From assembly GCA_028673005.1 (NCBI GenBank), contig CM054113.1, positions 208,249,504 to 208,313,503 on the forward strand: a DNA stretch of 64,000 nucleotides, written 5' to 3'. Below are positions 59,280 to 64,000 of the stretch, in pieces. The stretch comes from Tanypteryx hageni. Lineage: Eukaryota; Arthropoda; Insecta; Odonata; Petaluridae. Position 1 is the first letter of the stretch. Every line of letters begins with the position of its first letter. Both the position numbers and the translations under genes were made by a program. The notes under the pieces are model-generated. The model saw only the letters and a program-made list of their open reading frames with translations, was not told the origin of the DNA and did not search any database.

Positions 59280-59496
59280 CAGTGGTTCCCAATCTGTGGT
59301 CTGCGAGTATAGGAATGACACAAAATAAAAGGTGTGAACGTTACAAATGTTTGCTGAGTGCATATTATTCCTCTGATATTACATTACATTTTCATATACA
59401 ATGGAGCATAAAGAACAACTAGCAGCACGATGTGGTCAACAAAATTTTTGAAGGTTGAAAAGGGTTGGGTGGATCCAAAAAGATTGGAAACCACTG
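59280..59496. mobile_element. hAT-type MITE, 217 bp
   Basis: The ends are cagtggttcccaatctgtgg and attggaaaccactg. The 8-bp flanks ctataaaa (59272-59279) and ctctaaaa (59497-59504) agree at seven of eight bases. The interior is unlike the other two hAT MITEs here. Non-coding. Confidence 0.8.
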
Positions 59497-59605
59497 CTCT
59501 AAAATGAAAAAAATTTGTATATTTCCACTTTAAATAACTGTTATTTCGACCATGGTTTTGATAAGTTAAAACATCATCTTCAGGGTAAATACTGGAGAGA
59601 GTAGC

Positions 59606-59607
59606 GC

Positions 59608-59694
<87 letters not shown>

Positions 59695-59727
59695 CATACA
59701 TATATATATATATACATACATACACAC
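59606..59727. repeat. (GT)n(AT)n compound microsatellite
   Basis: A gt run passes into a long at run and then into catacata units. It abuts the left terminus of the next element. Confidence 0.9.
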
Positions 59728-59728
59728 C

Positions 59729-61199
59729 CAGTAAAACCCCTTATTAACACTTTTTAGGGACCTGGGGAAAAAAAGTGGAGATTGCGGGAAAAGGAAACAT
59801 AGCTCTGATTTTACTTTTAAATTTGCTCATTTGTTACAGAACAACTAACAAAAACAGTGTTAAAAGAGCTATGTTTATAAAGAGCATATCTATTTATTCA
59901 CTTACTTAACCAGCACAAATTTTAATAGTAGTAATATTAAAATATATGCTGAATTAAAATGCTAGTATGTATAGTATGCTTGGGTTTCCATTACATTCTC
60001 CATATTACATTTGTCTGGAAAATTATACATCGACATCATAGGTATATTTACTTCAGGAACATACTTTTTCGAAGCTTGAATAGTGTTAGTTTTTTTCCAG
60101 TTCTTGAGCTACGACTATTTTAAAATTCATGTTATAACTTAATCGGATTCCTCTGTTAACCTGGAATTTGGAAAAATCTTTTCTCTCAACATGATCAACA
60201 TCCTTTTTGTCATCCATTTTTAAAATAACGGATGGGTAAAAACTCGCTAAGGCAGGTACAGAGAATACGCTGACGCACCGATAGCTTCAATTCAATGAAT
60301 AATGTGAGTTTAGCCGCCGACTGAACTTGGTCTATTCTAGCCTCAGATGCTTTTCAAGTAAATTGTAATATGTACGCCTGATATGTTGACAACGTAACAA
60401 GTATCTTGTATCACTTAATAGACGTGCAGAATGTACAGTGATTTTTCGAAACACGATTTTATGATCTTTTAAAATTACTATTACGTGAATACACAGGGAC
60501 TACTTTAAAATTTAATTTTTTGGAAAAACAAACACTGCGTTATATTCGAGACAATATGGTAATTTAAATTACAATAAATTAAAAATTAACTTAAATTTAA
60601 TTACAAACTGTGGGAGCCAAGGGGCAGATTTTGAGCGGAAAGGGTAAAAACATGATAGCGCCAAACTTGAACATCTTTTCAATAGCATTCATACTTGGTT
60701 CAAAGAGTAAATAGCGTAAATATCTAGGTGCGCTGTTTATGCTCTTCTAGTGTGATTTACATACGAGGTTTTGAAATTCACCCAAAAGAGTTCCGATGTA
60801 TTTCTGTCTCTAAGTACACTGTTCCTGAGTAACATCGTAGCCTCGTAGCATCTGCTAAAGCAAGTGCTGTTTTGCAAAGAAAGAGTTCCTATTTCTGCCT
60901 CTAGGGGCGCTGTTCCTACTCTGCTGCCGTTTTCGAAATCTTCATCCATAAGAGTTCTGATTTTTTTGCAAAGCTAAGCTGAAAAATGTTAAAAACTGTT
61001 GGGAATCGCATGCTAGATTCTTTTAAAAAATCTTAAATTCTAACATAAAATGGCGCGAATAGCGGGAAAACTTAAAATGAAATAGTGTAAACAAAGGGTT
61101 TTACTTACACTGGAATCATAGGAAAATTGACGGGACCTAAAAAAATGTCGTAAATAGTGGAAAAACATACTTTCCGATAACATAAATAAGGAGTTTTAC

Positions 61200-61201
<2 letters not shown>
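59729..61201. mobile_element. CAGTAAAAC-type element, about 1.47 kb
   Basis: The left end is cagtaaaaccccttattaac and the right end, read inward on the minus strand, is cagtaaaactccttatttat. A further inner match follows: ttttagggacctggggaaaa on the left and a gacctaaaaaaatg region on the right. No clear flanking duplication exists; both flanks are microsatellite. Minus-strand open frame 60737-60949 contains a short internal repeat and no known domain. The transposase is absent. Confidence 0.6.

Positions 61202-61276
<75 letters not shown>
61202..61276. repeat. (GT)n(AT)n microsatellite
   Basis: A short gt run followed by about 30 at units. It starts directly at the right end of the 59729-61201 element. 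Confidence 0.9.
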
Positions 61277-61283
<7 letters not shown>

Positions 61284-61289
61284 TTCTAA

Positions 61290-61505
61290 GGGCTAAGTAA
61301 GTAACGCATGATCGGAAAATGACCGTTGTGCGCAGGCACGTTGTTTCAGTTCTCTCCCCACCACCACCTTCCCGGGCGATGCAGCCGCAGTTTTCCCCCT
61401 CCCTTCTAATGGAATAACCCAGCAATGCATGATCAGAAAATAACTGTTGTGCACAGGCGCAGTTATACCAGCCCTGCCGGGCGAGAGGCAGCTGAAGTTG
61501 CCTGC
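61290..61505. repeat. 121-bp direct duplication, diverged
   Basis: gcatgatcggaaaatgaccg at 61306 and gcatgatcagaaaataactg at 61427 begin two related segments that also share gttgtgc.caggc. The segment is less AT-rich than its surroundings. Confidence 0.6.
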
Positions 61506-62260
61506 CAGTAAATTCAGTTACTTATTCGGTATTCCTATTTGGCAATTTTGATATTCGGTGAATCAGTAATAGAGTTCTATTTTTACCTCAGTGATGGAGG
61601 GGGATGGGCAGCGAAGTCCGGAGGGATTGCCCCATATATACAAGCAAGGTGAAAAACTGTAATAGTTTTATAACTTAAAAATAATGGTGACTTTAGTACG
61701 TTGGCATAGATAAATGACTGGCGGAGTAATAGTAATATATTGTGCAATCCACTCACAATAGAAGAAGAGAGCGTGTGACTACATGTAACACTTATTTACA
61801 GAATATTGAATGCTAGAGATATTTCATGGCAGTATTTAATAGGAAATCTTAAATTTCGTTGTGTACCGAGGTCGCCTTCTTCGCATAGTTATTTGGTGTT
61901 GAAGATGATGAGGAAGATGAATTCTATGGTTTTTAAATTACTTACATCATTAATTACAAGCATAATATATTCATTCATTAAAAAAATTTCAATTTGCATA
62001 TATACTATGTTTTTGTTTTAGATATGTGTTTTGCAGGAAGTCTATCTGGCGATTTTGCTGGAATCAGCTGATTAGCTAGTGAAATGTGGAATATTTGGAC
62101 AGGATGGAAATACAATTGTAAGGAAGTAATTAGACGTTTAATACATTTAATTTATAGTATATGTATAAGCAAAATTATTGATGATTAGCGTGGTTTCACC
62201 TCAATTCACCCAAAAAGTGAGAATCTGATGCGAGTTAGGCACACTTCAATATTTGATTTT
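61506..62260. other. Intron sequence without recognised features
   Basis: No domain or repeat pair recognised. The N-terminal B55 exons were looked for here and not seen. Confidence 0.4.
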
Positions 62261-62277
62261 AACTGCACAAAAATGTT

Positions 62278-62358
62278 ACCTGTGTATAACGTGCATCCTT
62301 ACTTTTTGACATAAAAATTTGGTCTTCAAACTGCGCATTATACACGAGCATATATGGT
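62278..62358. mobile_element. Short inverted-repeat remnant (about 80 bp)
   Basis: The ends tacctgtgtataacgtgca and the complement of taccatatatgctcgtgtat resemble each other and border a core of about 40 bp. It may be a deletion product of a TA-flanked element related to the CCGTAT families. Confidence 0.4.
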
Positions 62359-62688
62359 AAGTTATAATGATAAAACTTAATCGCAGCTTATATATTATTT
62401 AATTTCAGAAAATATTTTCTAATTGTAAGTTAGCTTGCTTCCTAGTTGCTCTCACAGCAATTCAGTGTTGCTCAATGAGTTTGTCCTGATAGCCTCAACT
62501 CTTAAGACTTCCAATGTGTTGGCCAACTTTCTTTGACCTAATAAAAATTCTTGTAATACAATCCTTTCTATTTATTTCCTTTCCGCCTGAATTCATATAC
62601 TTTCTATAGATGCACATGCATTAAAAAGGCCGAGATGGTTGAGCCGAGTTTGGGATAGGGAATTATATTTTAACTATAGTAGATAAAG

Positions 62689-62954
62689 CAGTGTCACTCA
62701 AACTGGGTGCTATGAAATAATGGGGTGCCCCAGCTGTGAAAAAAATTTCAAGCAGAAAATTTGGAAATTTAGGTAGGTCTATGGACAATAACTTTTGTTC
62801 TAATAAATAGACTTTGGTGTAGCATCAACAAACGGATGCATCCAAAGGTTATGTTGCCCATATGTATAAACATAAAATCTTGTTTCAAGTTATGGGTGTT
62901 ACAATATCCTGTTACTCTTTCAAATGATGCCTACAAAAAGTTTGGGAACCACTG
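62689..62954. mobile_element. hAT-type MITE, 266 bp
   Basis: The ends are cagtgtcactcaaactgggt and agtttgggaaccactg. The 8-bp flanks agataaag (62681-62688) and agatagag (62955-62962) agree at seven of eight bases. The interior matches the 16826-17103 copy around ggatgc.tccaaaggtt. Confidence 0.85.
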
Positions 62955-63001
62955 AGATAGAGGGAACATTTCCTGAAAAGCTAATTTATTTACACTAAGT
63001 A

Positions 63002-63948
63002 CCGTATCTGCCTGAATATAACCCAACCCCCCAAAAATTTCCACCATTTTTGACAAAAAAGTAAATTTCGTAGACTTTATACTGAAGTGTGCCGGGCATG
63101 CATGCATGGCCTAGAATACATTATTGGAGATCAAAGAATAGTGAGAAATGGTTTAGTTGTTGACATTTGAAATATTACTCCAATTAATAACTTCGCGTTG
63201 TTGAATAATGCTCCACATTCAGTTACGATAATTTCATTCATCCTCATTTTCACACAAGATCAAATAAAGCAATAGCGACCTTGCAAAGATAATATTTAAT
63301 CCAAGTCTATTTCCATTGAAATTAGCATTTACATTGCCTTAAGAAATTGCATTTTATAATTATACAGGTTCATATCGATATATGGTATATCGTATTTAAC
63401 TTCACACACACAAGTTTTAACATAATTCAAACAGTTGAGCATCAAAAGCAGTCACCGCATTTTGCGTAATCGTCTGCGTAGTCAATGTACGTAATTTTAA
63501 TATATTACATGAATTAATTTTTAACATGCATAAAAACATTACAATAGCTATAGCAATAAATGCAATAGCCAAGTAAAACTAATAGGAACTTCTTTTAATG
63601 ACCAATGAAAAATAATACAAATTGCTAACTATTCTTTAATGATACATATGCATAGCAGTGAGAAACGAAAGAACAGGTAGCAACGGAAACAAAACACGGG
63701 TACTGCTAAATTCAATATTCTAGCTTTATTATTTATTCGTTAATATCCATCATAGATAAAATATTTACTTTATGAAAAATATAGTACTATCATTTGAATG
63801 CAATGGCAATGAGACATGCTGCCATCTATGGGTGACTACGAGACAGCCCTAACCCAAAATTTATCTTGGACTCTCATTTAAGCCAAGGGATGATTTTTTC
63901 ATGATCAATTTTGACAAAAAACATAGGCTTATATTCAGGCAGATACAG
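63002..63948 (+). mobile_element. TA-flanked element, family GTATCTGCC, copy 3
   Basis: Length 947 bp, with TA at 63000-63001 and 63949-63950. The ends are ccgtatctgcctgaatataa and the complement of ctgtatctgcctgaatataa. The interior aligns with copy 2 throughout, apart from indels (for example extra sequence near 63365-63410). Non-coding. Confidence 0.85.
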
Positions 63949-64000
63949 TAGTATGAAATTATATTATACTGGAGAAAAAGATTCCCTATTTTTTAGGGAA

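Noticed and set aside
59384..59725. 113-codon minus-strand frame rich in YIYIYI
   Set aside because: Translation of the (AT)n microsatellite.
59098..64000. N-terminal B55 exons
   Set aside because: Searched the minus strand for the conserved stretches preceding VPV; none seen, only intron and transposons.
1..64000. CRISPR array or prokaryotic operon structure
   Set aside because: No regular short direct repeats with unique spacers; the spliced gene and repeat content are eukaryotic.

Overview
This is a eukaryotic, AT-rich, repeat-dense nuclear window, most likely from an arthropod and probably an insect. The one confident host gene has spliced exons with GT-AG borders, and its C-terminal end matches the arthropod form of the PP2A B55 regulatory subunit (Twins). 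The repeat fraction is a typical arthropod mix: Penelope-like retroelements, decayed LINEs, tRNA-like SINEs, hAT, piggyBac-like and TA-flanked DNA elements. The species cannot be fixed from the sequence alone.

Layout. 0-10.3 kb holds a LINE tail, a Penelope-like fragment between direct repeats, a 971-bp inverted-repeat element, a decayed RTE-like LINE and two stacked LINE 3' ends. 10-24 kb is non-coding, with long purine-rich tracts on the + strand, a GA minisatellite, a hAT MITE with a perfect 8-bp duplication, and a second Penelope-like ORF (minus) that ends in a hammerhead-ribozyme-like motif. 25-29 kb may be the long 3' UTR exon of the host gene (weak). 29-45 kb, probably a 3' UTR intron, holds a piggyBac-like MITE, a satellite-like higher-order repeat element, a mariner-like transposase fragment, a SINE and a transposase relic. 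45.9-59.1 kb carries five minus-strand exons of the B55 gene (about 294 of about 447 residues). Its N-terminal exons were not found and probably lie beyond 64 kb. 59-64 kb is intron, filled with two hAT MITEs, a CAGTAAAAC-type element and a third copy of a TA-flanked family.

How the parts relate. The host gene encodes most of a WD40 propeller that targets the PP2A phosphatase. Nearly everything else is mobile DNA sitting in its introns and flanks. Two copies of one about 930-bp element lie head to head in a single intron, so the pre-mRNA could form a long duplex. A foldback element in another intron shares its terminal and subterminal sequence with a transposase-bearing relic 16 kb away. One TA-flanked element sits inside a palindromic element, which shows the insertion point at base resolution.
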